Positions 1 to 4,682 of a DNA stretch of 6,261 nt are shown here, piece after piece; the stretch's first letter is position 1; each line of letters starts with the position of its first letter. The notes below the pieces were generated by a model, which saw only the letters and a program-made list of their open reading frames with translations, did not search any database and was not told the origin of the DNA. The stretch comes from Chloroflexota bacterium (GTDB lineage: Bacteria > Chloroflexota > Dehalococcoidia > Lucifugimonadales > JACPCL1). The stretch is taken from NCBI GenBank assembly GCA_016210395.1, contig JACQUI010000098.1, positions 1-6,261 on the forward strand, read 5' to 3'. The translations under genes and the position numbers were made by a program.

Positions 1-1247
1 CCATTGACGAGGTGCGCCGCCGCTTCATCATCCCCCTCTGGAACTGCTACTCCTTCTTCGTTACGTATGCGAATCTGGACGGCTACAACCCCAGGACATC
101 GCCCAGGGTGCAGCCCGCCTCGGACATGGACCGCTGGATCCTCTCCGAGCTGCACCAGCTTACCAGCGACGTGACCAGGTATCTGGAGGACTACGACCCC
201 GCCAGCGCCGCGCGCCGCGCCGAGGAGTTCGTGGACAGGCTGTCCAACTGGTACATCCGGCGAAGCCGTCCCCGCTTCTGGAAGCCTGTGCAGAGCGCAG
301 CCGGGGCACATGACGCCGACCTGGACAAGCTCTCCGCCCACCAGACGCTGTACACCTGCCTGGCAACCCTGGCGAAGCTGCTGGCGCCTGCCATGCCCTT
401 CCTGGCCGAGGAACTGTACCAGAATCTGGTGCGTTCCGTGGACAGCACCGCGCAGGAGAGCGTGCACCTGGCGGACTGGCCCCAGGCCGACGCCTCCCTC
501 ATTGACGAAAGCCTTTCCGAGGGCATGAGGCTTGCGGTGCGCGTCGCCAGCATGGGCCGCGCCGCCCGCAGCAAGGCAGGGATCCCTGTTAGACAGCCAC
601 TTGCAATTGCGGTTGTGAGTGTTCCTAGCGAGGAGGAACATAACAATCTCCCATACATCAAGGCGCTTGTTGAAGACGAACTGAACATCAAGCAAATCAA
701 AGATGTTCGGGAGATTGGAGGGGCGTTTCAAGTTCAGTTGAGACCTAACCTACCTTTGCTAGGCCCCAAGTACGGTCGGCGGATACCCGAGATCCAAAAG
801 GCTTTAAGTAGCATAGATAAGACGGATATCGCCCTGCGGGTTGAGCGAGGACAACATGTGAACGTGGGGGACTTCACATTGCTGCCGAGCGAATTGCTAA
901 TCACGTGGACACCAGCGGAAGGCTACGCTCTGTCGTCGGAAGTCGGCTACGTTGTGGCCGTGGACACGCGCGTCACGCCGGAGCTTGCCGACGAGGGACT
1001 GGCGCGGGAGCTGGTGCACCGTATCCAGAACATGCGCCGCTCCGCCGGCTTCGACATCGCCGACCGCATCACCGTCTGGTACGAAGGCGGCGCCAACATC
1101 AGCCGCGTGGCCCAGAAGCACGCTGACTACATCAAGGCGGAGACGCTTACCGTAGACCTGTGCCAGGGCTCACCTGAGGCAGACACGTACGTGGAGGAGC
1201 AGGACGTGGAAGGCGTGAAGGTGCGCCTGGGGGTGAGGAGGGGGTAG
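1..1247 (+). CDS. ileS: Isoleucine--tRNA ligase, C-terminal part (5' end outside window)
   Basis: IleRS charges tRNA-Ile with isoleucine in the cytoplasm. The frame is already open at base 3 (I-D-E-V-R-R-R-F) with no stop before it, so the first GTG at 12 is an internal Val codon and the gene starts upstream; the catalytic core and KMSKS loop are missing. The visible 414 residues begin with a PLWNCYSFFVTYAN block typical of IleRS, then the tRNA anticodon-binding helical domain (DRWILSEL, then LSNWYIRRSRPRFW). The C-terminal DUF5915-type region follows (GIPVRQPL, VEDELNIKQI, ELVHRIQNMRRSAGF, ITVWYEGG). No C-terminal Cys4 zinc finger is present. By family knowledge this places it with the eukaryote-like type-2 IleRS, which is often mupirocin-tolerant; that phenotype is only an inference. 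Bases of about 601-900 are near 49% GC against about 70% on either side (hand counts), which suggests a recombined segment. The gene ends with TAG. Confidence 0.95.
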   Translation, partial: IDEVRRRFIIPLWNCYSFFVTYANLDGYNPRTSPRVQPASDMDRWILSELHQLTSDVTRYLEDYDPASAARRAEEFVDRLSNWYIRRSRPRFWKPVQSAAGAHDADLDKLSAHQTLYTCLATLAKLLAPAMPFLAEELYQNLVRSVDSTAQESVHLADWPQADASLIDESLSEGMRLAVRVASMGRAARSKAGIPVRQPLAIAVVSVPSEEEHNNLPYIKALVEDELNIKQIKDVREIGGAFQVQLRPNLPLLGPKYGRRIPEIQKALSSIDKTDIALRVERGQHVNVGDFTLLPSELLITWTPAEGYALSSEVGYVVAVDTRVTPELADEGLARELVHRIQNMRRSAGFDIADRITVWYEGGANISRVAQKHADYIKAETLTVDLCQGSPEADTYVEEQDVEGVKVRLGVRRG

Positions 1248-1280
1248 CACGAAGCGACGCGCATCGCACACCCAACTAAC

Positions 1281-1286
1281 GAGGTG
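1281..1286 (+). promoter_or_regulatory. Shine-Dalgarno for the nucleotidyltransferase gene
   Basis: GAGGTG lies 4 nt before the ATG at 1291 and supports that start. The 43-bp gap after ileS shows no terminator-like hairpin, so cotranscription with ileS is plausible. Confidence 0.6.
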
Positions 1287-1290
1287 ACCG

Positions 1291-2055
1291 ATGGGACCTA
1301 AAGAGCTGGCGACCTCCAACGAAATCCTGCGGGGCCTTGTTGGCTCGACTGTTCATGGCGTCTCTGTGAAGGCGCAGGACGACCGGGATGAGATGGGCAT
1401 CTGCATTGAGCCGCCGGACTACGTGGTTGGCTTGAACACTTTTCAGCAGTACGTGTATCGGACCCAGCCGGAAGGCGCTCGCAGCGGCCCGGGCGACCTT
1501 GATCTTGTCATCTACAGCCTGCGCAAATACGTGAGACTTGCCGGTTCTGGCAATCCGACGGTAATCCTGCTCCTGTTTGTCCCTGAGCAGGAGCTTGTTG
1601 TGAAGACGCCGCTTGGGGACCGCCTGCGGGCCGCGTCCCCACTGTTCGCCTCGCGAGAGGCAGCCGCCAGGTATGTCGGCTATTTGCAGAGCCAGCGAAG
1701 GCCACTGATTGGCGAGGGCGGACGCCGCAACCTCCCCAACCGGCCGGAGTTGGTTGCGCAATATGGCTTCGATACAAAGTACGCGGGCCACATGGTGCGC
1801 CTGGGTTTTCAAGGCATCGAGTTCCTGCGGACCGGCCGCCTGACCTTGCCCATGCCTGAGCCGGAGCGTACTTATGTGCGCGACGTGCGCCTGGGCAAGT
1901 ACTCGCTCCCTGCGATTTTGAAGCAGGCGGAGGACCTTGAACGCCAACTGCAGGAGCTAAGTGCGACCGCTCCGCTTCCTGAGCGACCGGACTGGGCGAA
2001 AATCAACCAGATGCTCTATGAAATGCACATGGACTACTGGGCAGGGAAACGCTAG
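1291..2055 (+). CDS. COG3541/RlaP-type nucleotidyltransferase (DNA polymerase beta superfamily)
   Basis: This 254-residue protein carries the minimal nucleotidyltransferase signature. It has G18-S19 followed by H22-G23, then the metal-binding pair D31-x-D33 before a strand (GICIEP). A third acidic position is likely D71 in DLDLVIYSLRKYVRLA, followed by GNP and a hydrophobic ILLLF strand. The C-terminal half has the helical FDTKYAGHMVRLGFQG and GRLTLPMPEPE blocks seen in the COG3541/PF10127 family. Members transfer nucleotides to an unknown acceptor; some are linked to RNA repair operons and called RlaP. No RNA ligase or RtcB-like gene is visible here, so the substrate is open. All three acidic positions are present, so the enzyme looks active. 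It follows ileS by 43 bp, and its stop overlaps the stop of the convergent antitoxin gene by 2 bp. It could equally be annotated simply as a predicted nucleotidyltransferase. Confidence 0.85.
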   Translation: MGPKELATSNEILRGLVGSTVHGVSVKAQDDRDEMGICIEPPDYVVGLNTFQQYVYRTQPEGARSGPGDLDLVIYSLRKYVRLAGSGNPTVILLLFVPEQELVVKTPLGDRLRAASPLFASREAAARYVGYLQSQRRPLIGEGGRRNLPNRPELVAQYGFDTKYAGHMVRLGFQGIEFLRTGRLTLPMPEPERTYVRDVRLGKYSLPAILKQAEDLERQLQELSATAPLPERPDWAKINQMLYEMHMDYWAGKR

Positions 2056-2369
2056 GCCCGCGTTGCTCCTATCTCCGCTTCCTCTTCGCTCCCCTGCGCC
2101 GGCACGACATGGAGATGGAGGCCAAGGGCCTGTATGACTTTCAGGACTGTGGCGAACTGAGGAGGGTCTTGCGTGAGCAGCCCCAACTCTTGAGGGATTT
2201 GAGGCAACCCCTTGGCTTCAGCGATTGCCTTCACTATCCAAACCACGAGCCTGGGGTCGCACTCTTCCAGGGCCATTTCCTCAAAGGCTGCTTCAAGATG
2301 GCCGGCCATGTCTTCCGGGGTCTTCAAGTAGTCCAAGATGTTCCAGGGTGTTGTCTTCACCTTAGCCAT
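2052..2369 (-). CDS. HI1420-type addiction-module antitoxin with damaged helix-turn-helix
   Basis: The product is 105 residues from ATG at 2369. I chose this over an in-frame GTG at 2375 because GGAGG (2376-2380) sits 6 nt before the ATG and family members begin with a short MAK-like segment. The N-terminal half matches the HI1420/TIGR02684 antitoxin family: WNILDYLKTPEDMAGHLEAA, then DPRLVVWIVKAIAEAKGLPQI. The C-terminal core QFATVLKVIQALGLHL is also typical. Between them, the usual GLSRxxLYxALSxxGNP recognition-helix segment is reduced to GLLTQDPP, about 9 residues short. The missing SRKTL is still readable one frame over at 2162-2176, so a base insertion plus a larger deletion restored the frame. 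DNA binding, and so autoregulation, is probably lost. The 16 residues after HLHV are not conserved to my knowledge. The upstream partner toxin is also broken. This may be a pseudogene. Confidence 0.75.
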   Translation of the reverse strand: MAKVKTTPWNILDYLKTPEDMAGHLEAAFEEMALEECDPRLVVWIVKAIAEAKGLPQIPQELGLLTQDPPQFATVLKVIQALGLHLHVVPAQGSEEEAEIGATRA

Positions 2370-2671
2370 GTTCACCCTCCTCCCGCAGTTCGCGCCATGT
2401 CCCGCGCCATTTGAATGTCTCGTTCCTGTGTAGTCTTGTCGCCGCCAGCCAGCAAGATGACAAACGTTTGTCCATGTTGCACGTAGTAAACGCGGTAGCC
2501 TGGCCCATAGTCAATTCAGAGTTCTGACACGCCCTCCCCCACCGGTCGTACGTCGCCGGGATTGCCCTGAGCAAGGCGAAGGATGCGAGTGTTGATGCGC
2601 TTCCGTGCCCGCCGGTCGCGAAGGTTATTGAACTAGCGGGCAAACGCCTCAGTCTGACGAATCTCAACCAC
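2362..2671 (-). pseudogene. HI1419-type (RelE/HigB-like, phage Gp49-like) toxin, inactivated
   Basis: Read from GTG at 2671, the minus strand gives VVEIRQTEAFAR, stop (TAG, 2633-2635), FNNLRDRRARKRINTRI, then LRLAQGNPGDVRPVGEGVSEL, stop (TGA, 2516-2518), IDYGPGYRVYYVQHG, QTFVILLAGGDKTTQERDIQ and MARDM. This is a near full-length match to the HI1419/TIGR02683 toxin family, RelE/ParE-fold proteins that typically act as ribosome-dependent mRNA interferases. The first stop falls where the family has a Trp (TGG to TAG) and the second where it has Arg in SELRIDYGPGYR (CGA to TGA). Each is a single transition. The tail then appears shifted: the original frame ends quickly at 2372-2374, while RELREEGEHG in the next frame ends at 2362-2364 and would overlap the antitoxin start, as is normal for such pairs. 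No functional toxin can be made without readthrough. Confidence 0.85.
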
Positions 2672-2702
2672 TTCACGATAGTACGCGATAAGGCGCTTAG
2701 AG

Positions 2703-2747
2703 CTAAAGGGCCATGCCCCAGACGCAGGAGTCCAGCAGCAACCTCAA
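2703..2747 (-). pseudogene. DUF5615 (PIN-like) toxin stub, N-terminal 14 codons only
   Basis: A TTG start at 2747 overlaps the stop of the DUF433 gene (TTGA), the coupling usual for these pairs. It reads LRLLLDSCVWGMAL and then TAG. The family start is (M)R(L/F)LLD(S/E/T)C(V/T)WG, with the Asp as the first acidic residue of the PIN-like active site. After 14 codons the match stops. The following DNA leads directly into the HI1419-type toxin pseudogene, and I find no later piece of DUF5615 in the window. The toxin is therefore truncated. The short length limits certainty, but position and motif agree. Confidence 0.65.
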
Positions 2748-2995
2748 CTGGCAGACTCGACGAACATCGGCGTAACGCGCTCATTGCCGACGACCCGCGT
2801 TGCGTACACCAGGCACGCCTGGATATCCTCGCGCTCCAACCACGGGTACCCTTCCAGTATCTCCTCGGGGGTCCCTCCCGCGGCCAGCATGCCAAGGACG
2901 TGCTCTACGGCAAGCCGTCTCCCCCGGATGATCGGCTTTCCGCCAAAGATCTTCGGGTTCACTGTGATCCGCTGAAGGAGCTTTTCCTCGTCCAT
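2744..2995 (-). CDS. DUF433 family antitoxin (VapB-like), intact but without partner
   Basis: The 83-residue protein matches the DUF433/COG2442 family along its length: LLQRITVNPKIFGGKPIIRG, then RRLAVEHVLGMLAAGGTPEE, then ILEGYPWLEREDIQACLVYA and RVVGNERV. The family forms a small winged-helix/VapB-like antitoxin, normally cotranscribed with a DUF5615 PIN-like nuclease that it neutralises, and it probably represses its own promoter. ATG at 2995 is supported by GGAGG at 3002-3006, 6 nt upstream. The sequence looks intact and conserved, while its toxin (2703-2747) is cut after 14 codons. It is thus an orphan antitoxin that could still act as an anti-addiction factor or regulator; that role is inference. 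It is transcribed divergently from the hydrolase, with the two starts 179 bp apart. Confidence 0.88.
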   Translation of the reverse strand: MDEEKLLQRITVNPKIFGGKPIIRGRRLAVEHVLGMLAAGGTPEEILEGYPWLEREDIQACLVYATRVVGNERVTPMFVESAS

Positions 2996-3001
2996 CTTCT
3001 G

Positions 3002-3006
3002 CCTCC
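3002..3006 (-). promoter_or_regulatory. Shine-Dalgarno for the DUF433 gene
   Basis: CCTCC on the plus strand reads GGAGG on the minus strand, 6 nt before the ATG at 2995. It fixes the start. Confidence 0.7.
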
Positions 3007-3163
3007 GCCAGGATGACGCTGCACTGATATGCCCCCATTCTAGCAGGATAGAGAGGTATGGCGCAGGAAGCAGTCATGGATCGCCCGTTTGTGCCCACAC
3101 GCGCAGTCCCCCATCGTGCCATCCGCCCCGCAAATGCTGTACCATACGTACCAACACACCCGT

Positions 3164-3168
3164 GGAGG
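3164..3168 (+). promoter_or_regulatory. Shine-Dalgarno that decides the hydrolase start
   Basis: GGAGG is 6 nt before the ATG at 3175. The frame is open back to 3058, but the 39 extra codons resemble no hydrolase N-terminus and lie upstream of this strong site. Confidence 0.7.
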
Positions 3169-3174
3169 CGCGAC

Positions 3175-4107
3175 ATGCCGCTGGACCCTCAGGCCCTCGC
3201 AGTCATCAAGGCGCAGGAGGCCGCCGGCGAGCTTCCCATCCATACGCTGACGCCTGCCCAGGTCAGGGCCATGCGACACAGCAGGCCCGTGGCCAAAGGC
3301 CCGGAGGTCGCCCGCGTGTATGATCGCACGCTCCCCGGCCCCGCCGGCGACATCCCCATCCGCGTCTACGTCCCCGCCGGCCGTGGCCCGTTCCCCTGCC
3401 TTGTCTACTACCACGGCGGCGGGTGGGTCGTCGGCACGCTGGACATGTCCGACGGCACGTGCCGCCACCTGTGCGCCGGCGCTGGGTGCGTCGTCGTTTC
3501 CGTGGACTACCGCCTGGCTCCCGAAGCCAAGTTCCCCTTGCCCGCCGAGGAGTGCTACGCCGCCGCCCAGTGGGTGCACCAGAACGCCGTTACCCTGGGC
3601 GTGGACGCCCGGCGCATTGCCGTGGGCGGCAGCAGCTCCGGCGGCAACCTGGCCGCTGCGGTGGCGCTCATGGCCCGGGACAGAGAGGCCCCGCCGCTGG
3701 TCTACCAGCTTCTCGTCTATCCCGTCACCGATTGCAGCTTCGACACCCGCTCCCACAGGGAGAACGGCAGCGGCTACATGCTTACGCGGGACAGCATGGC
3801 CTGGTATTGGGAGCAGTACCTGCGCAGCCCCGCCGACGCCAAGGACCCCTACGCCGCGCCGTTGCAGGCCGATAACCTGGGCCGCCTGCCGCCCGGGTTG
3901 GTCATCACCGCCGAGTACGACCCCCTGCGCGACGAGGGAGAGGCCTATGCGCGCCGCCTCCAGGAAGAAGCAGGCGTTCCGACCGAGTACACCTGCTACC
4001 CCGGCATGATCCACGGCTTCTTCGGCATGCACGAGACCATTGACAAGGCCCGCGAGGCTATTGCGGAGGCAACGCAGGCGCTGCGGGCCATCTTCCGCGC
4101 GTCGTAG
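3175..4107 (+). CDS. Alpha/beta hydrolase, family IV (hormone-sensitive lipase-like) esterase
   Basis: A 310-residue carboxylesterase, the normal length for this family, from ATG 3175. The N-terminal cap (MPLDPQALAVIKAQEAAG, then TLTPAQVRAMR) is followed by the oxyanion-hole motif HGGGW at residues 80-84. Next come SVDYRLAPEAKFPLPAEE and the nucleophile elbow GGSSSGGN at 151-158, with Ser154 as nucleophile. The acid is Asp249 in DPLRDEG and the base His280 in MIHGFFGM. The triad is complete. In most family IV enzymes the elbow is GDSAG; here Asp is replaced by Ser153, a milder variant that should not abolish activity. No signal peptide is seen, so it is likely cytoplasmic and acts on short acyl esters or amide-like substrates; the true substrate is unknown. 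Its high GC and G/C-ending codons contrast with the toxin-antitoxin cluster next to it. It has no obvious operon partner. Confidence 0.9.
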   Translation: MPLDPQALAVIKAQEAAGELPIHTLTPAQVRAMRHSRPVAKGPEVARVYDRTLPGPAGDIPIRVYVPAGRGPFPCLVYYHGGGWVVGTLDMSDGTCRHLCAGAGCVVVSVDYRLAPEAKFPLPAEECYAAAQWVHQNAVTLGVDARRIAVGGSSSGGNLAAAVALMARDREAPPLVYQLLVYPVTDCSFDTRSHRENGSGYMLTRDSMAWYWEQYLRSPADAKDPYAAPLQADNLGRLPPGLVITAEYDPLRDEGEAYARRLQEEAGVPTEYTCYPGMIHGFFGMHETIDKAREAIAEATQALRAIFRAS

Positions 4108-4142
4108 AGGTCTTGCCCGCTGGTAGGGGAAGGCAGCAAGGG

Positions 4143-4166
4143 GCAGGGTCTTTCGGTTCTCCCTGC
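4143..4166 (+). terminator. Weak candidate hairpin downstream of the hydrolase
   Basis: GCAGGG (4143-4148) pairs perfectly with CCCTGC (4161-4166) across a 12-nt loop, 35 bp after the hydrolase stop. No T-run follows, so it is at best a non-classical terminator. Confidence 0.25.
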
Positions 4167-4201
4167 ACACACCCATTCGTGAGCAGGTCGGACCACGAAC
4201 G

Positions 4202-4224
4202 CGCCCTTCGACAAGCTCAGGGCG
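4202..4224. repeat. Palindromic CCTTCGACAAGCTCAGGG-type dispersed repeat
   Basis: CGCCCT (4202-4207) and AGGGCG (4219-4224) form a perfect 6-bp stem around the loop TCGACAAGCTC, and GAACGG follows. From memory, elements of this sequence (and its reverse, GCCCTGAGC...CGAAGGG) are dispersed, REP-like, in intergenic DNA of many bacteria, Chloroflexota among them. A partial match, GCCCTGAGC-n4-CGAAGG, lies at 2564-2582 inside the toxin pseudogene. The function is unknown; it could form a hairpin at mRNA ends. Confidence 0.6.
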
Positions 4225-4234
4225 AACGGGAACC

Positions 4235-4378
4235 CTAACCTATGTTTGCGAGCACCGCAAGACCCTGTAGCAAGGGGTGGGTCGCCGGGTCCATCACCTT
4301 GATGTGGGCGTCTCGCGCAGTGGCGTTTTACCCAGACCTGTGCGCATTAGGGTTGCGGAAGACATAGACCTCCGCCGC
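4235..4378 (-). pseudogene. Coding-like scrap with an FRNPNAHR motif
   Basis: One minus-strand frame reads AAEVYVFRNPNAHRSG, TAA (4328-4330), NATARDAHIKVMDPATHP, LLQGLAVLANIG and TAG (4235-4237). The composition looks protein-like rather than random, and the (F/I)RNPxAHR string recalls HEPN-type/TIGR02391 proteins, where it lies near the C-terminus. It has no start, and a stop at 4379-4381 precedes it. If real, it is the decayed 3' end of a gene. The assignment is a guess from one motif. Confidence 0.25.
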
Positions 4379-4422
4379 TCATAGGTCTCTGTCCCGCTAC
4401 TTACTCCATCCCCAGCGCCCGT

Positions 4423-4512
4423 TCATGAGAAATTCAGGGCGTCGCCTTGCCTGTTCAGGTGTTTTTCAGGGCGCCCAAAGTACCGTCCAAAGATAGCGTA
4501 GATGCTAAAGCA
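4423..4512 (-). pseudogene. Unidentified coding-like scrap, possible gene 3' end
   Basis: This minus-strand frame is open for 29 codons and ends with TGA. It contains IFGRYFGRPEKHLNRQGD and ALNFS, which reads like a natural protein C-terminus. I do not recognise the family. It has no usable start. It may be unrelated to the neighbouring scrap at 4235-4378. Confidence 0.2.
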
Positions 4513-4571
4513 TCAACTAGCGGAGCAGGCGCACTATGCCGCGAAGCGCAACGGGGTCAACGTGACGCGCG

Positions 4572-4600
4572 TTGACAGGCGGGGTTGCAGCCGATATAGT
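4572..4600 (+). promoter_or_regulatory. Near-consensus sigma-70 promoter for the PAS gene
   Basis: TTGACA (4572-4577) is a perfect -35 box. A 17-nt spacer leads to TATAGT (4595-4600), a good -10 box. Transcription would begin near 4607, leaving a leader of about 76 nt before the ATG at 4683. No operator is obvious. Confidence 0.65.
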
Positions 4601-4658
4601 ACCGCTGCTTGCTGGCAAGTATGCCAAAAAACGGCGCGAGGTCGGCCAGAAATGGTAA
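4575..4658 (+). pseudogene. Unidentified coding-like scrap overlapping the promoter
   Basis: The plus strand reads TGGVAADIVPLL, AGKYAKKRREVGQKW and TAA. In another frame just upstream (4502-4579) it reads LAEQAHYAAKRNGVNVTRVD. The latter faintly recalls the region before the zinc finger of IS605-type OrfB/TnpB transposases (Y-A-A-K-x-x-G-V-x-V-x-x-V-D), but no CxxC pair is seen. A short hypothetical gene or a transposase remnant are both possible; neither is established. Confidence 0.15.
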
Positions 4659-4668
4659 GTAGCGGTAC

Positions 4669-4677
4669 AAGGAGGTG
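4669..4677 (+). promoter_or_regulatory. Strong Shine-Dalgarno for the PAS gene
   Basis: AAGGAGGTG is almost fully complementary to the 16S 3' end. GGAGG (4671-4675) lies 7 nt before the ATG at 4683. Two GTG codons directly before the ATG are in frame but too close to the site. Confidence 0.8.
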
Positions 4678-4682
4678 TGGTG

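Larger units (their letters stand above)
4108..4682. other. Gene-poor intergenic stretch with repeats and gene scraps
   Basis: No convincing intact gene lies here. No tRNA-like cloverleaf was recognised. It holds a weak hairpin after the hydrolase (4143-4166), a palindromic repeat (4202-4224), an inverted repeat AGACCT/AGGTCT (4366-4371 with 4383-4388), and a direct repeat TTCAGGGCG (4433-4441 and 4465-4473). There is also a small hairpin GATGC-taaa-GCATC (4501-4514). Short coding-like pieces on both strands (listed separately) suggest remnants of eroded genes. The last 110 bp carry the promoter and leader of the PAS gene. Confidence 0.6.

Noticed and set aside
2109..2414. Plus-strand frame of 101 codons opposite the HI1420-type antitoxin
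   Set aside because: It is antisense to a clear family match and has no ribosome site or motif.
2362..2895. Minus-strand open frame of 177 codons
   Set aside because: It runs out of frame through the DUF433 gene and the toxin pseudogene. Only its last residues (RELREEGEHG) correspond to the original toxin tail.
3037..3042. TAGAAT on the minus strand as a -10 box for the DUF433 gene
   Set aside because: No acceptable -35 box at 16-18 nt; the nearest TTCCTG is about 21 nt away.
3138..3145. Extended -10 (TG-n-TACCAT-like) before the hydrolase
   Set aside because: Weak hexamer and no -35 box at a usable distance.
3058..3174. Longer N-terminus for the hydrolase from ATG 3058
   Set aside because: The extra 39 residues have no family similarity, and a good Shine-Dalgarno lies inside them, 6 nt before ATG 3175.
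3040..4176. Minus-strand open frame of 378 codons opposite the hydrolase
   Set aside because: High-GC shadow of a plus-strand gene with a complete catalytic triad. Its translation is Gly/Ala/Val-rich with no recognisable motif.
4108..4682. Riboswitch, tRNA or CRISPR in the intergenic stretch
   Set aside because: Only short stems are present. There is no regularly spaced repeat array, no cloverleaf and no recognisable aptamer core.
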